64,000 nt of DNA from Streptomyces sp. TG1A-8 (GTDB taxonomy: Bacteria; Actinomycetota; Actinomycetes; Streptomycetales; Streptomycetaceae). Shown one piece after another: positions 1-12,271 of this stretch (position 1 is the stretch's first letter; every line of letters starts with the position of its first letter). A model generated the notes under the pieces. That model was not told where the DNA came from and did no database searches. It worked only from the letters and a program-made list of their open reading frames with translations. A program made the translations under genes and the position numbers. The stretch is taken from assembly GCF_030499535.1 (NCBI RefSeq), contig NZ_JASTLB010000001.1:1-64000 (forward strand). The letters run 5' to 3'.

Positions 1-445
1 CTGCGGCCCGGCGCTTCTTCCGCAGGCTGCTGAAGAAGACCCATACGGTGCCCAGGGTGGCCGTCACCGACAAGCTGCGCTCCTGCAGCGCGGCCCACCG
101 CGAGGTCATGCCCTCCGTTGAACACCCCTCGCACAAGGGCCTGAACAACCGGGCAGAGAACAGTCATCAGCCGACAAGGCAGCGTGAACGCGCCGATGAA
201 AGGCTTCCGCAGTACCGGTGGGGGCCCAACGGTTCCTGGCTGCCTTCAGCGGCATCTCACCGCACTTCCGGCCCCACCGCCACCTGATGACCGCTCCCGG
301 CTACCGAGCACGAGACAGTACCATCCGCTTTGCGATGCTGGGACCAGGCCGCCAGCGCCGCCGGGACCTGAACGCCGCTTCGAAACCCGGCCCCGCCCCA
401 TGCCTCACGCGCTGTCAGAAAACCACTCAATAACGTGACAGTGCC
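1..445 (+). mobile_element. IS6-family element, left-arm copy, cut by the window start
   Basis: Mirror of the IS6-family element at 56874-57721. The terminal repeat AACGTGACAGTGCC is visible at 432-445. The transposase reading frame is broken by several indels relative to the intact mirror copy, so no single open frame covers it. Confidence 0.75.
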
Positions 446-689
446 GGACTGGATGCTCGTCAAGCAGCGCGTCAGGAGCGTGCAGGCCTACCGCCTCCGT
501 CGCCATGCCCGCCCCCGGCTCCGCCTGCGCAGCCAGATCCGGCCGCCGTCGCAGGCCATTCCCGCATACTGGTCCGTCGCGGCAGCGCAGCGGCATCACG
601 CAAACAGTGAGTGATCGTGCTGCTGTATCGCGAACTCCAGGTATCACGCCAGTTCAGATTTCGCGATGGACAAGGCCCACTGCGTTCGA

Positions 690-1758
690 GACTTGCGCTC
701 ACCAGGATTCGACCGGTGCGGCCTGTCAGTGCGGCGATCTCGACACCCACGGGTGCGTAGGCCAGGTAGTAGGCCACATCTTCGGGGTCGGACAGGCGGC
801 CGGCGGGCCATCACCCACCGGTGATGGGTCGGCGGATCCCGGATCGAAGATGATGTTGGCTAGCCGTTGGGCCGCGGCCCAGTCGTAGATCCCGCGGGCC
901 CCTGGCCCGTCGCCGCAGGACGGCCGACTGCCAGGCATCATGTCGGGTACTTCATCGATGAGATGGTCGATGCGCCAGATGCCGGCCAGGGACTTGATCT
1001 GCTGGGACTTGGGCACCGCCACCACGTAGCCGACGCCCGTCTGCTCGAGCAGGCGGCGGAAGATGCCAGCTCCTGCCCGTAGGCCCCATCCGCGGTCACC
1101 CACGACGCCGGCAGGCCGGCGGCCAGGCGGCGGCGGACGATGTCCGGGCGAGGCTCCCCCTTGGTCGCAAAGCCTCGCCCGTCGGGGATCTTGGCCGCCC
1201 GGCAGCGGTCACGGTCGGACGTCCAGGCTTTGGGCAGGCAGAGCTGCCCCGGTCCACCAAGGCCCGGCCTGAGCTGGTGGCGTAGGCGGCGAACACGCCG
1301 ATCTGACAGTTGTCGATTTTTCCTGAGGTGCCGGTGCGTACCGCCCACTGAGCCCCCGGCTGAGGTGGTGCCCTTCTTGATGAATCCCGTGTCGTCGATG
1401 ATCAGCACACCGCCCGGTCCGAGCCGTTCGGCGACGTCGGCACGGACGTCGTCACGCAGGGCGGCCAGCGTCGCCAGACACTGCTGTTCAGCAGCCGCTG
1501 AAAGCCGTCCGGAGTGCGGTGACCTGCCCATTCCGCAAGCTGCCAGCCGTTCTTGCGTGTCGCCCGCCCCAGCCAGACCACGGACGTGAGTCCCGCCGGT
1601 CCCCGCCACCGCAGATCCGCCCCGAGTGAACCTGCCCGCCACCCGAGCGAACACCAACTCCAACTCGCCGGCCCAGCAAGCGGCTTCAGCTCATCCCCTC
1701 CATTGCCCGGACAACACGAGCAACCACCAGCTCAGGACACGAACCGCTGCTGGAGTGT
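690..1758 (-). mobile_element. IS701-family element, left-arm copy, truncated and frameshifted
   Basis: Mirror of the element at 54816-56213. The transposase start region lies near 1663-1700 and the frame runs leftward with several shifts. The C-terminal third is missing because sequence matching about 55835-56645 of the right arm is absent, the join falling near 690-720. The terminal repeat (GAACCGCTGCTGGAGT) is recognisable at about 1741-1757. Confidence 0.7.
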
Positions 1759-1761
1759 TCA

Positions 1762-2645
1762 GAGCTTGTCTGTTCACGTGGGCGATCTTCGCGAGTTTCT
1801 TTGTCAGCAGGTCAGGACCGCTGCGAGCCCGAGGAAGGCCAGGAAGTGGCTGCCTTTGCGCTCAGTAGCGGGCGGGTGAGGCGGCGGTAGCCGAACGAAG
1901 AGCCAGGAGATCGTCCGTTCGATCTTCCAGCGGTGCCGGCCGAGACGCTCGCCGGACTCGATGCCGGGTCGGGCGATGCGCGGGACGATGCCCCGTTCAC
2001 GCAGCCACCTCAGCCTCTCGGCGGAGTGGTACGCCTTGTCCGCGCGAAGCCTGCCGGGGCTGCGTCTGCGAGGGCCGCGCCGGGAACGGACGGCGGGGAT
2101 GCCCAGCACCAGCGGCAGGAGTGCCTGGCTGTCATGGACGTTCGCCCCGAGACGCCAAGGGCGAGAGGGAGGCCCTGGGCGTCGGACAGGACGTGAGAGC
2201 TGCTGCCCTTCTTGCCCCGGTCGACCGGATTGCGCCCGGTCAGCGATCCCCTTTTTCGCCCGGACGGAGGCGGCGTCCACGATCACCGAGGTCCAGTCCA
2301 CCTCGCCGCGGGCGCCGAGTTCGTCCAGGACGGCCTGGTGCAGCCGCCGCCACAGCCCGTCCTTGGTCCATGCGGAGAACCGGCGGTGGGCGGTGGCCGG
2401 TGAGACGCCGAACGTCTCCGGCAGATGCCGCCAGACGCAGCCGCTGGTCAGCACGTACACCACGGCCGTGAACACCGCTCGCTCATCCACCGGGGCCGTG
2501 CCTCCGCCTTGCGGACGGGAAGCGAACGAAGGCAGCAACGGTGCCACGAGCGACCAGAGTTCGTCAGGAACCAACCGCTGCGACAAACCAACACCCATGG
2601 CACGGCATCATGCCGCATCAACCTCACACCACGTGAGACACCCTC
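1762..2645 (-). mobile_element. IS5-family element, left-arm copy
   Basis: Mirror of 53939-54812. The first half of the transposase (start codon at 2598) reads well. The second half is disturbed by small indels near 1870-1900 and 2150-2260 compared with the right copy. Terminal repeats of the gagnnTGTCT type are present at both ends. Confidence 0.75.
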
Positions 2646-2652
2646 TTAGTCA

Positions 2653-3126
2653 TCAGGCGGCACCTGCCAGCCCACGCGCTGCCGAGTGCAGGGCGGCGTT
2701 CTCCAGGGGAGCTGGCGGGGTTGGCACGTCCTGCGGTGCCGGTTCAGATCCGGCCCGTTCGGGGAGATCGGCGACGGCAGCGGTTAACGCGTCCTTGGAC
2801 CGGCGCAGCCACAGGACGGGTATGCGAAGCGGGGACCGGGCCGCCGCGCACTGCTCCCCGGCCAGCCACGGCGACCGCGAGCCGGCGGCGGTCCTGTCCA
2901 CCGCGACCCGCGTGTCCACCCCGTGCCCCACGCAGCCCGCGACAGCCTTCCACGTCAGCACATCGGCCACCGCCTCCGTCATCGTCACTGCGCCAACCCG
3001 GGTTAACCGGAGGTCTGCCTCGTGGCTCGACGCCACCGCGTGATTGGGCAATCGCCCGTCCGGATCACGTCCCGCACCGGTCTCGCCGCAGCGCCGCTCG
3101 ATGCCCAGAACCAGGAGAGAGTCCAC
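2653..3126 (-). CDS. Unrecognised 157-codon gene behind a Nur-type box, left-arm copy
   Basis: Identical in frame to 53458-53931: GTG start after a strong AAGGAGG ribosome-binding site, and two TTA codons. The full description is given under the right-arm copy. This is one of the few genes in the outer left arm that is not damaged. Confidence 0.5.
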   Translation of the reverse strand: MDSLLVLGIERRCGETGAGRDPDGRLPNHAVASSHEADLRLTRVGAVTMTEAVADVLTWKAVAGCVGHGVDTRVAVDRTAAGSRSPWLAGEQCAAARSPLRIPVLWLRRSKDALTAAVADLPERAGSEPAPQDVPTPPAPLENAALHSAARGLAGAA

Positions 3127-3154
3127 GCCCCTCCTTATAGCCATGAATTTTTTG

Positions 3155-3171
3155 TTGCGAGTAGTGTGCAA
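3155..3171. promoter_or_regulatory. Nur-type operator, left-arm copy
   Basis: TTGCGA-GTAGT-GTGCAA, the reverse complement of the site at 53413-53429, lies 29 bases upstream of the GTG at 3126. Confidence 0.6.
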
Positions 3172-3544
3172 TAAAGCTCCGTGGGCGTGCACCCAGCGCA
3201 CAAGGCTGGAGGAGTCACAGGTGCGGGCAGCGATCCGTGCCGCCATCCCAGACCGGATGTGGGGTGCTGTTCTGCCTGACAGCGTCCGTCCCATGGACAG
3301 CACCCCCCATCCACTTCCATCGGTCGGGTGTCCAGGACTGGGTGGCCGGCCTAGCTCTGAACACCAGCGGCGTCGTCGGCCTGTTCTTCGCTGCCCAAGC
3401 CGTCGCCCTGCTGGTGTGGAAGTCCCGCAGGGGCGAGGAGAAGCGGACTGCGGGCTGGTCCATTGGGTGCCGGCGGAGCAGGCTGCCGAGCAGGGCGGCT
3501 TGTGGCGCCGCCCGCGGTAAAGGAACCGCCACGCTCCCTGCCTG

Positions 3545-4096
3545 TCAGGTGCTGCAGTGAGTGCACCGCCCGTAGATGAGAAGCACCCCATCAGGGTTGG
3601 GCCGCAGACCCCTCAGCTCCTGGATCCTGCCCACCGCCTCGGTCAAATGCCGACTCGACAGGCCTGCGACGCTGCCGCACTCTCGGCACACGGTGTGGTG
3701 GTGCGGTTCTCCGGTGATGCCGTAGCGCGCCGGGCCCGGACCGTGCACCGCGTGGATGAGGCCCACGGCTGTCAGTGCGTCCAACGCGCGATAGACGGTG
3801 GTGGTGTTCACGGCATGCCCGGACCGAGCCAGTTCCTCGCAGGCTTCGGCCGGGGAGAGATGGCGTTCGGAAGCGGACAGCAGGGTCAGTAAACGGACTC
3901 GGCCCGCAGTGCAGCGCAACCCGCGCCGCTTCAGCCGCACGTGGGCATCCGACCCTGTCGCTGCGTCATGTGCCGACCGCTGGACAGCCCTCACGGCTTC
4001 CGCCCTTTCCCATGACCGTGCCATACGGCGAGGTTTTGGTTCCAACCGCCCCGGCACGGCCCCAGTCCGTAGGTCCAATGCCTGATCAGGAGCCAT
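3545..4096 (-). CDS. Fur-family regulator (Nur candidate), left-arm copy
   Basis: Mirror of 52488-53039. The frame is open over its full 183 codons. A few residues near the N-terminus differ from the right copy, consistent with read errors. Function is discussed at the right-arm entry. Confidence 0.65.
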   Translation of the reverse strand: MAPDQALDLRTGAVPGRLEPKPRRMARSWERAEAVRAVQRSAHDAATGSDAHVRLKRRGLRCTAGRVRLLTLLSASERHLSPAEACEELARSGHAVNTTTVYRALDALTAVGLIHAVHGPGPARYGITGEPHHHTVCRECGSVAGLSSRHLTEAVGRIQELRGLRPNPDGVLLIYGRCTHCST

Positions 4097-4158
4097 ACTT
4101 CTTGCTGATAGTGTGCACCTGCCACATCATTCGCAACCATGTCGGAGGACGTTGGTAC

Positions 4159-4840
4159 ATGCCGGCGTACACGCCTCCCGGAACTTCCGTACGGACCACC
4201 ACTCGGCGCTCGCTCCGGCCATCAGCCCTGCGATCGATCGAGCTGCACCACGACAAGCACGACGCGGCGCACGCGAAGGGCGCCAACGACACGCCGCAGC
4301 AGCTGGCGGAGGCACGGGACAGGAGACCTGGGGCTCGATCAACGGGCCTGGAGAAGAACCTGGCCTTCCACTGTCCGTCGCCACATCTGGACTCGATCAA
4401 TCCCTGGCAGAACATGTACCGGCCCGAAGGAGGGCGGCGGCGAGCCGCCGGCCGCCGACGGGCGCTGGGCGACCTCTGCGGACGCGATCGACCTGAGTCC
4501 TTCGGCTCCTTCGCTCGGCTCCAAGGCCGAGCAGCCCACCAAAGCCGCCGCGACCACCGAGGGCTCCGGCTGGGGCGTTCTTGCCGACGGAGCCCGTCAG
4601 CGGCCGGCTGATATCGTCGAGCAGGTCGACGACCACCAGCGGCAACGTCGGCCAGGGCCTCCACCCCGATCTTGCTTCGACGCCGGCAGCAGCGGCCTCG
4701 ACCTGCAGCAGCAAGAACCAGAAAGGTCGACTCCGACCGCACGCCACGCGGGCCGTCGTCCGTCAACTGGGCAGGAGACGTGGCCCGGCGCTACGCCGCC
4801 GCCAAGGAGCGCGGCGAGAGCCCGCTGCTTGCCCGCGTGA
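4159..4840 (+). pseudogene. sodF: sodF, left-arm copy, heavily frameshifted
   Basis: Mirror of the intact sodF at 51780-52427. The ATG at 4159 follows a GGAGG, but the superoxide dismutase sequence hops through all three frames, with many substitutions and indels. The stop is at 4838-4840. The damage fits raw long-read error better than gene decay, since the other copy is perfect. Confidence 0.75.
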
Positions 4841-4892
4841 CGCCAGCAGCAGCGCCGCACAGACGTCCTGCGCGTGATCGTCTTCTCACCCT

Positions 4893-5666
4893 TCACGTAG
4901 CAGGCGGGCACGACTGATCGGCTCCCGCAGGCCGGACGCGCTGCGGGAGCTTTCCCACGCCCGACGGGGCCCGGCCGGTGACCTCGTCCGAGTGCAGGAC
5001 GCGGCCACACGCAGCGGTGCAGGAGGGCGCTGGTCGTGGCCCACGGCCGAGCAGATCGGCACCGGCGGGCCGCGCGAGTAGTCCTTGATGGGCCGCCGCC
5101 ACCCAGGGCGGCCGCGGTGGGGGAGGGCATCCCAGCATCGCGGGCCATCTCGTCGCAGATCAGCCAGCGCGGGCGCAGGACCAGGGCGCGGGCGAGGCGA
5201 GGCAGGCGCGCTGGGGAGCTGGCCGTCGCTGACCTCGTGGGGGGCGGCGGTCCAGGGAGGTCGGGGGCGGAGGCCGATGGCTCGGGGCCAGTTCGGCTGA
5301 TGCGGTCCGTACTTCGTCGCGGCGGCCGGTTGCGCGCGCAGGGGCTCGGCGATCAGGTCGGTGAGCCGCAGCCGGGGGTCGGGCGGACAGCCGGGGCTGC
5401 GGGAAGACGACGCCGATGGCGGTGCGCAGGTCACGGGGTGCGCGGCGCCGCTCAGCGCCGTACGGGCTTGCCGTCCAGGACAAGGGCGCCCGAACTCGGG
5501 GCGGTGCAGCAGGGCTGCGACGCGGGCGAGGGTCGAGATTCCGCCGCAGCCGCTGGGGCCTGAGCAGGCCGACGGCCTCACCGGGCGCGACGGTGAGGGA
5601 GGCGTCGCGGACGACGGGGGCTCTTCCTGGTCCGTATCGGCGGCGACTGGCGTGCAGTTGAAGCAC
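4893..5666 (-). pseudogene. nikE: nikE-like ATPase, left-arm copy, frameshifted
   Basis: Mirror of 50997-51728. Fragments of the ABC ATPase are recognisable in different frames. The mirror of the GC-rich hairpin at 51675-51701 is also degraded here. Confidence 0.7.
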
Positions 5667-6648
5667 TGAGGGTCCTCCGGTACGTGCGGGGTGGTGGCAG
5701 GCGATGCCGCCGGCCGTCGGCGGGAGGGCGGCGCAGGCGCTCGGTGGCCTGGCTCTAGCGCGGGGCGAAGGCGCACCCGTCGGGAAGGTCGCCGAGTTCG
5801 GCGGCATACCGGCGTAATCGGAAGGAAGGCGCGCTCGGGGCACAGGGCCCTGCAGAAGGCGCCGCTGAGGGGGTGGCGGGGGCCGTGAGGGCGCGAAGAA
5901 GACGTCCGCGCTCCTCGGCGAGTTCGACGATCCGGCCCGCGTACATCACGGCCACGCGGTCGGCGATGCGCTTCGGCGGGCTGGCCAGGTCATGGGGGTG
6001 ATCACGAGCAGGGCCCTGGTCGCCGTCGTCGACGTGGCGTCGCAGTTCGTCCACCGTGTGGTTCACCAGGTCGCGGTCGAGGCCGGTCGTGGGTTCGTCG
6101 GCGAGCAGCAGGGGCGCGTCGCCGACGAGGGCGAGGGCGGTGGGCGGCGCGCTGGGCCGAGCCGCCGGAGAGCTGGTGCGGGTGGCCGTCGAGGTGGTCG
6201 GCGGGGAAGCGGCGCGTTCGGCAGCGCTCTCGGCTGCCGAACGGACGGCTGCACGCCCTCGTGCGTCGGTCAGCGCGCCGACCGTCTCCTCCAGCTGGGA
6301 GCGCACCGTGCGCACCGGCGTCAGATGCGCGGCGGGGCTCTGCGGGATGAGCCCGATCAGGCGGCCCCGCACCGTCCGCGTGAGAGTTCGTTCGTCGGCC
6401 GCGAGCAGGTCCGAGCTCGCCGAGGCGGCGCCTGGCCCGCACTCTGGGCGTTGGCGGGAGCAGCCCGAGCAGGGCGGAGGCGATAATCGACTTGCCGAGC
6501 CGCTCTCGCCGATCAGGGCGAGACACTCGCCGGCCGCCACGTCGAAGTGGGCGTCGGTGACGGCGGCGATCCGGCGGCCACCGGGCATGAGGAAGCGCAC
6601 GGACAGCCCGCGCACCGAGAGAACGGGAGGTCGGTCGGTGACCGTCAC
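5659..6648 (-). pseudogene. nikD: nikD-like ATPase, left-arm copy, frameshifted
   Basis: Mirror of 50033-51004. The Walker A region (about 6480-6510) and the H-loop region are both hit by indels. The original stop codon position reads TGA AGC instead of the right copy's TCA AGC on the plus strand. Confidence 0.7.
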
Positions 6649-7526
6649 AGCATCAGCTCCGATCGGCGGCGCGGGTTGACTCCGCTCCCGCCAGGCTCCG
6701 GCGAGACCGGCGATGGCGAGCGTGGGGACGATGATGAACAGCCCCGGGAAGAGGGTCGGCCACCACTGCCCTGCGAGCAGAGATCCCCTGGCGTCCTGGA
6801 TGAGGTTGCCGAGGCTGGCCATGTGGGTGGGCAGACCGAGCCCGAGGAAGGACAGGGCGGATTCGTGCCACATGGCGTGCGGGCACCATCAGCACGGCGG
6901 CCAGCGCCGCCTGCGGCAGCACCGCGGGCAGCAGATGCCGTACCGCCACCCGCCACCGGGACGCGCCCCCGGAGACGGCGGCGTCGATGTAGGGGCACGA
7001 GCGCAGCGACAGCACCTCGGCGCGCACGATCCGGGCGGTGGACAGCCAGTGGGTGAGCGCGACCGAGACCACCACCGGCCAGAGCCCGGGCCGGAACATG
7101 GCCACGATGAAGATGCCCAGCAGCAGGTGCGGCACGGAGGCGACCGTGTCGACCACCCGCACGACGCCCCGGTCGACCCAGCCGCCCAGTGCTCCGGCGG
7201 TCGCCCCGACGGCCGTGCCGATCACGGTGGCCGTCAGGGCGGCTGCGATGCCCACGAGCAGGGAGACTTCAGGCCGTAGACGCAGCGCAGCAGCAGGTCC
7301 CGTCCGAGGTCGTCGGTGCCGAAGGGGTGCGACCAGCTGGGGGCAGCAACTTCGCGCCCAGATCGACGGCTTGCTGGTCGAGTTGCACCAGCGGCGGGAC
7401 GAGGAGGACGGCGACGACGATGACGCCGGTCAGGGCCACCGAGACGCGCACCCGCACGGTCCTGGTGGAGCGGCGGTTCGTGCCGTGCGACCGCCAGGCG
7501 GGCTCGGCCGCAGGTTCACATGTCAC
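6645..7526 (-). pseudogene. nikC: nikC-like permease, left-arm copy, frameshifted
   Basis: Mirror of 49155-50036. Long parts of the permease remain in frame between about 6890 and 7255, with shifts near 6680, 6880, 7265 and 7340. Confidence 0.7.
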
Positions 7527-8505
7527 TGAACTTCACCCTCGGGTCGAAGAGGCCGTAGAGCAGGTCGGCAAAAAGGTTTCCGACGAGCACCGCGGCGGTG
7601 GCCAGGGTCGTCAGGGCGGCGAGCAGCGGGAAATCGACGGCGGTGGCCGCCTGAACGGTGGCCGCCGCGATGCCGGGCGGAGCCGAACACGCTCTCCACC
7701 AGCAGGGCGCCGGTGATGAGTTCGGGCACCCGGGAGCCGACCAGCGTGAAAACCGGCAGCAGCCCGGAGCGCAGGGCGTGGCCGAGCAGCACGGCGCGCT
7801 CGCTCAACCCCCTGGCCCGCGCGCCGCGTACGGATCCTCAGCGAGCGCGTCACCGACGCCCTGACGGACGTACAAGGTGAACCAGGGCAGCTGGGAGACT
7901 GGCGAGCACCCCGGCCGGCAGCACGAGATGACTTGCCACCTCGGAGGGCGCGCCACCCGCGCCGCGGCTCTCGCCGGTGTCGGTGAGACCGCCGGCCGGC
8001 GAGCACGCCCCAGCCGGAGGGCGAACAGCCAGACGGCCAGCAGGGCGAGCCAAAAGCACGGGCGCCGCCTCCAGCGAGTACGCCACGGAAGTGATCGACC
8101 GGTCGAGGACGGAACCGGGGCGGGCGGGCCGCCAGCACCCCGAGCACCGTGCCCGCAAGAAGCACCGCCACCACGAACGCGGCACCGCGCACAACAGGCT
8201 CGACCAGACCAGGCGTTCGCCGATGACCTGGGCGACCGGCTGCCGCATCACGCTCGGGACTGACCGAGGTCACCGCCGAGCGCGGCAGTCAGCCAGTGCC
8301 ACCAGCGGGAGGTGAACGGCTGGTCCACGCCCAGGTTCTCCCGCAGCCGCTCCAGAGTTTCAGCGTCGGCGCCGAGGGTGGCCGTGCCGGCGTGACGCTT
8401 GACCGGATCGAAAGGGGAGGCCGCGGCGATCGCGAAGACGCCGAAGGTCACGACGAGGAGGACGGGGGCGGCGAACAGCAGCCGCCGCCCCGTCAGCCGT
8501 GCCAT
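7516..8505 (-). pseudogene. nikB: nikB-like permease, left-arm copy, frameshifted
   Basis: Mirror of 48197-49165. The sequence switches frame repeatedly between 7680 and 8270; the right copy is uninterrupted. Confidence 0.7.
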
Positions 8506-8525
8506 CGCTCCCCAAGGGAGTCGGT

Positions 8526-10117
8526 TCACTTCTTCGGCTGCCAGGCTTCGAGGTTCCACCACGGACCTGGAGGCGAAGCCGTGTCGTGCGGCTCGACCTG
8601 CGCGCTCAACCCTCGTCCAGCGGTCGGCGAGGACGTAGACATGGTCGATGTGGGTGAGGAAGGTGTAGCCGGGGTTCTTCACCAGCTCCTGCTGCAGGGT
8701 GTCGTACGCAGCCTTGCGGGTCGCCCTGGTCCCGAGCTGCGCCGGCCGGCGTCGAGTGCCTTGTCCACGATCGCATCGTTGTAGCGGCCCATGTTGTTGA
8801 AGCCGTCGCCGGCGAGGGAGGAGTGCAGCAGGGCGTACAAGGGCCGTAGTCGGGGTCACCGTTGCTGCCGAAGCCGGCCAGGACCGCGTCGTTCTTCATC
8901 CGCGGCTCGATGACCTCCCAGGTGCCCGTCTCCACCTTCACCTCGATGCCGGCCTTCTTGGCGTCGGAGGCGTAGGCGAGGGCGTGGTCCGGGCGGACCT
9001 CGTCACCGGACGGGTAGAGCAGGGTGAAGGAGGCCCGCCGCCCGTCCTTGACGCGGATGCCGCCTGCGCCAACCTTCCAACCCGCACGGTCCAGGATCTT
9101 CCGGGCTTTGGCGAGGTCCTGCCCCCGCTCGATGCCCTTGGCGAACCAGGGGTCGTCGACGGGCAGCGGCCCGTAGGCCGGACGCCCGGCCCCGTCGAGG
9201 ATCTTGTCGACCATGGCCTTGCGGTCCACGGCGGCATCGAGAGCCCGGCGGATGGCGCGGTCGCCGGTGACCTTGTTCTCCTGCGGGAGGGTGACCGTGC
9301 GGAAGTCGTACGTCTTCGCGTCGTACGTCTTCTTCGCCTTGTCGTTCTTGAAGGTGGCGGCGAGGTTGGGCGGCAGGATCGCGCCGTCGAGGTCGCCGGA
9401 GCGCAGCCGGGTGGCGCGCACGTTGTCGTCCCTGATGACCGCCATGGTCACCTTCTTGACCTTCGGCGCGCCGCCCCAGTAGTCGGGGTTGGCCTTGAAG
9501 GTGAGCTTCTCCCCCTTGCTCCAGGAGGCGAGGACGTACGGGCCGGTGCCGACCGGCTTGGTGTTGAACGGGCCGGTGTTGGGGTCCTGCCCCTTGGCCA
9601 CGTGCTCGGGGACGATGGGCAGCACCGTGCGCCCGGCGAAGGGCGCGTAGGGGTACTTGAGGGTGAAGACCACCTTGTCGGCACCCTTCGCCCGCACGTC
9701 CTTGATGGCGTCCAGCTCGCTGCGGGAGGTGTTGTTGGTCTTCGCGTCGAGGACTGTTTCGTACGTGAAGACGACATCGGCCGGGGCCAGCGGCTCGCCG
9801 TCGCTGAACTTCACACCGTCGCGCAAGGTGTAGGTGTAGGTCAGACCGTCGGCGGAGACCTCCGGCAGCGCCTTCGCCAGCGCCGGTCTGAGGTTCAGAT
9901 CGGCGTCCCTGGCCAGCAGGCCGTCGAAGATCTTCGAGTTGCCGTCCTTGCCGTAACCGAGCAGCGGACTGAGCGTGTCCGGCTCAGAGGCCACCCCGAT
10001 CACGACGGAGTCCGCCGCGTCACCACTGCCCGTGCTGCTGCCGGGAGCCGAGCAGGCGGCAACACCAGTGAGTATCGCCGCCGTCGCAGCGGCTGTCCGT
10101 ATCCGTCGGACCGTCAT
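8526..10117 (-). pseudogene. nikA: nikA-like lipoprotein, left-arm copy, 3' end frameshifted
   Basis: Mirror of 46590-48176. The first 430 or so codons read correctly from the ATG at 10117. Indels near 8840, 8740 and 8590 break the last fifth. This is the point where the noisy outer part of the left arm gives way to the nearly error-free middle. Confidence 0.75.
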
Positions 10118-10150
10118 GCACCCCACACCCTTATTGATGACTGAAAGCTG

Positions 10151-10167
10151 TTGCATATTAATTGCAA
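10151..10167. promoter_or_regulatory. Nur-type operator, left-arm copy
   Basis: TTGCAT-ATTAA-TTGCAA, the reverse complement of the site at 46540-46556, ahead of the nikA-like gene. Confidence 0.65.
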
Positions 10168-10289
10168 CTAGCGATACCCAGGTCGGATGGTGGGCAGTCG
10201 GCCGCTCGCATCGATCCCGTCATGGGGCAATGCCTTCCGCTGACGCACCAGCTGACGGCGGCGCGGCGCAACGCAACCGAGGCCGGCCG

Positions 10290-10674
10290 TCAATGCGGCG
10301 GCACCGTCATGCGGGGAATGTCGGCGGGGGAGAGGTCGGGGCGGGCACGGTACAGGCGCGCGGGGTGGCGCCACCGGCCGGAGGCATCGCGGGCGACGTC
10401 GACGCCGACTTCCACCACCAGCTCGGGTTCCACCAGCGTGACGTCCAGCGCCTCCCGGCTGCCCCACCCAGCGGAGAACGACCAGCCCGTCCACGGATAA
10501 CCGCGCCGGGCCGGGGCGAGCAGCCCGGCGACCGTGCTACCCGCCGCCCGGGCGAGGGTGGTGGTGCGGCCCGTGTACTGCAGGCGGCCGTCGTCGTCGT
10601 ACCTGCCGAGCAGCAGACTGCGGGGAGCGGACAAAGGGCCGGTGACCGCGCCGACGATCGCCTCGGTGGTCTCC
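10290..10674 (-). pseudogene. ATP-dependent DNA ligase piece 3, left-arm copy
   Basis: Mirror of the ligase C-terminal piece at 46033-46417, with the same sequence. The GCG junction of element B lies at 10675-10677. Confidence 0.75.
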
Positions 10675-10889
10675 CGCACTTACTGGTGAAGCAGCAGTAT
10701 TCGAGAGCTGCGCTATTCACTGCTGGGGCAGAGCCACCCATCGCGTGCCGGTGGCCGAACTCGCTGCCGACGGAGGCCTGGTGCACGGCCTTTGAGGAGG
10801 CGAGGGGTGTCGGCCAACTCTGATCACTGACGTTCGGCGCGGCGTGCTCCTGCACTAGGGTGCTCGCTGCGCCGAGCCCTGGGGAGATC

Positions 10890-12167
10890 ATGAAAACCGC
10901 CGACGAGTCACCGACGTCGATCAGTACCCTGTTGAAGATTGCTAGTTTCCGGCGATTCGTGTCGGCCAATCTCATCTCGGCCACAGGGTCTGCGATGGCC
11001 CCTCTTGCCCTGGCCTACGCTCTCATTGAGCAAGGCGGTGGAGCGGGCTCTCTCGGTGTGGTGCTTGCCACGACCACCGTTCCCACGATCGTGTTCCTGC
11101 TCGCGGGCGGCTTGTTCGCGGACCGCCTGTCCCGCAGCCGGCTCCTCTTCATAGGGAATCTGCTGGCCGCTGGCGCGCAGGGTGCGCTGGCCGTCACCGT
11201 GGCGACCGGCCGTGCGACGACAGTGTCGATCGCAGCATGCGGTTTCGTCTCGGGGACGGCGGCGTCGTTCATCGTGCCCGCTGCGCAGGGCGCTGTTGCG
11301 CAGATCGTTCCGGAGCAGCAACTGCAGCAGGCCAACGCGCTGCTTAGGCTCCCGAGCAACGCGGTCAAGGTGCTGGGTCCGGTCGTCGGCGGTGTCATCG
11401 TCGCCGCCAGCGGTGCGGCATGGGCACTGGCTTGGGATGCGTTCACGTTCGCCGCCGCGGCTGTCCTGCTTCTTGGCCTGCGTCTGGATGCCCCGCTCGT
11501 TGCACCGGGCGGTGTGCTGAGCGACCTGCGGGCGGGCTGGGCGGGTTTTTGGTCGCGTACCTGGTTGTGGACCTACACGGCCGTCGGCACGGTCCTGGTC
11601 GCTGCATGGCTGGCGGGTTTCCAGCTTCTCGGCCCGCTCGTGGCCGCAGCACAGTACGCCGGAGCCCGCGACTGGGGCCTGATCCAGGCGGCCTTCACCT
11701 GTGGTCTGCTTGTGGGAACCCTCGTCTGCCTGCGCTGGAAACCGTACCGACTGCTCACGGTCGCGGTCGTCGCGGCCGGTGCTCTCGCGCTCCCCTTGGC
11801 CGCCATGGCCTGCACGGTGCCGCTGTCTCTCGTCCTGCTGGCCACGATACTTGCAGGGGTCGGGCTCGATGTCGCGATCGTCGCCTGGACCACTGCGTTC
11901 CAACAACGTGTGCCTCAGGCGGAACAGGGCCGCATGAGCGCCTTCAACGGCGTTGGGGAACGCCTCGCCATCCCCCTGGGCTACCTCATCACCGCTCTTG
12001 CTGCCCACTCATGGAGCAGCCAGGCAGTGCTGTTGACCTGTGCAGGAATGATCGCTGCCGCTACCGTTCTGAACCTCTGCGTGCCGGATGTGTACCGCAT
12101 CAACCGCCTGACACCAGACGATCAACCGACAGTCGCAAACGATCACCGCACGGTAGAGCAGGCGTAG
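10890..12167 (+). CDS. MFS efflux permease, left-arm copy
   Basis: Identical in frame to 44540-45817: ATG at 10890 after GGGGAG. The description is given under the right-arm entry. Confidence 0.75.
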   Translation: MKTADESPTSISTLLKIASFRRFVSANLISATGSAMAPLALAYALIEQGGGAGSLGVVLATTTVPTIVFLLAGGLFADRLSRSRLLFIGNLLAAGAQGALAVTVATGRATTVSIAACGFVSGTAASFIVPAAQGAVAQIVPEQQLQQANALLRLPSNAVKVLGPVVGGVIVAASGAAWALAWDAFTFAAAAVLLLGLRLDAPLVAPGGVLSDLRAGWAGFWSRTWLWTYTAVGTVLVAAWLAGFQLLGPLVAAAQYAGARDWGLIQAAFTCGLLVGTLVCLRWKPYRLLTVAVVAAGALALPLAAMACTVPLSLVLLATILAGVGLDVAIVAWTTAFQQRVPQAEQGRMSAFNGVGERLAIPLGYLITALAAHSWSSQAVLLTCAGMIAAATVLNLCVPDVYRINRLTPDDQPTVANDHRTVEQA

Positions 12168-12271
12168 CGGCCACCAAGACAGCGCCGGGCTCATGCCGTC
12201 CGGGATGCGAACTGTCCGACACACCAGCGTGAAGCCGCCCCCGCGGTGTGCGCCTGTGCCCTTATGTGACC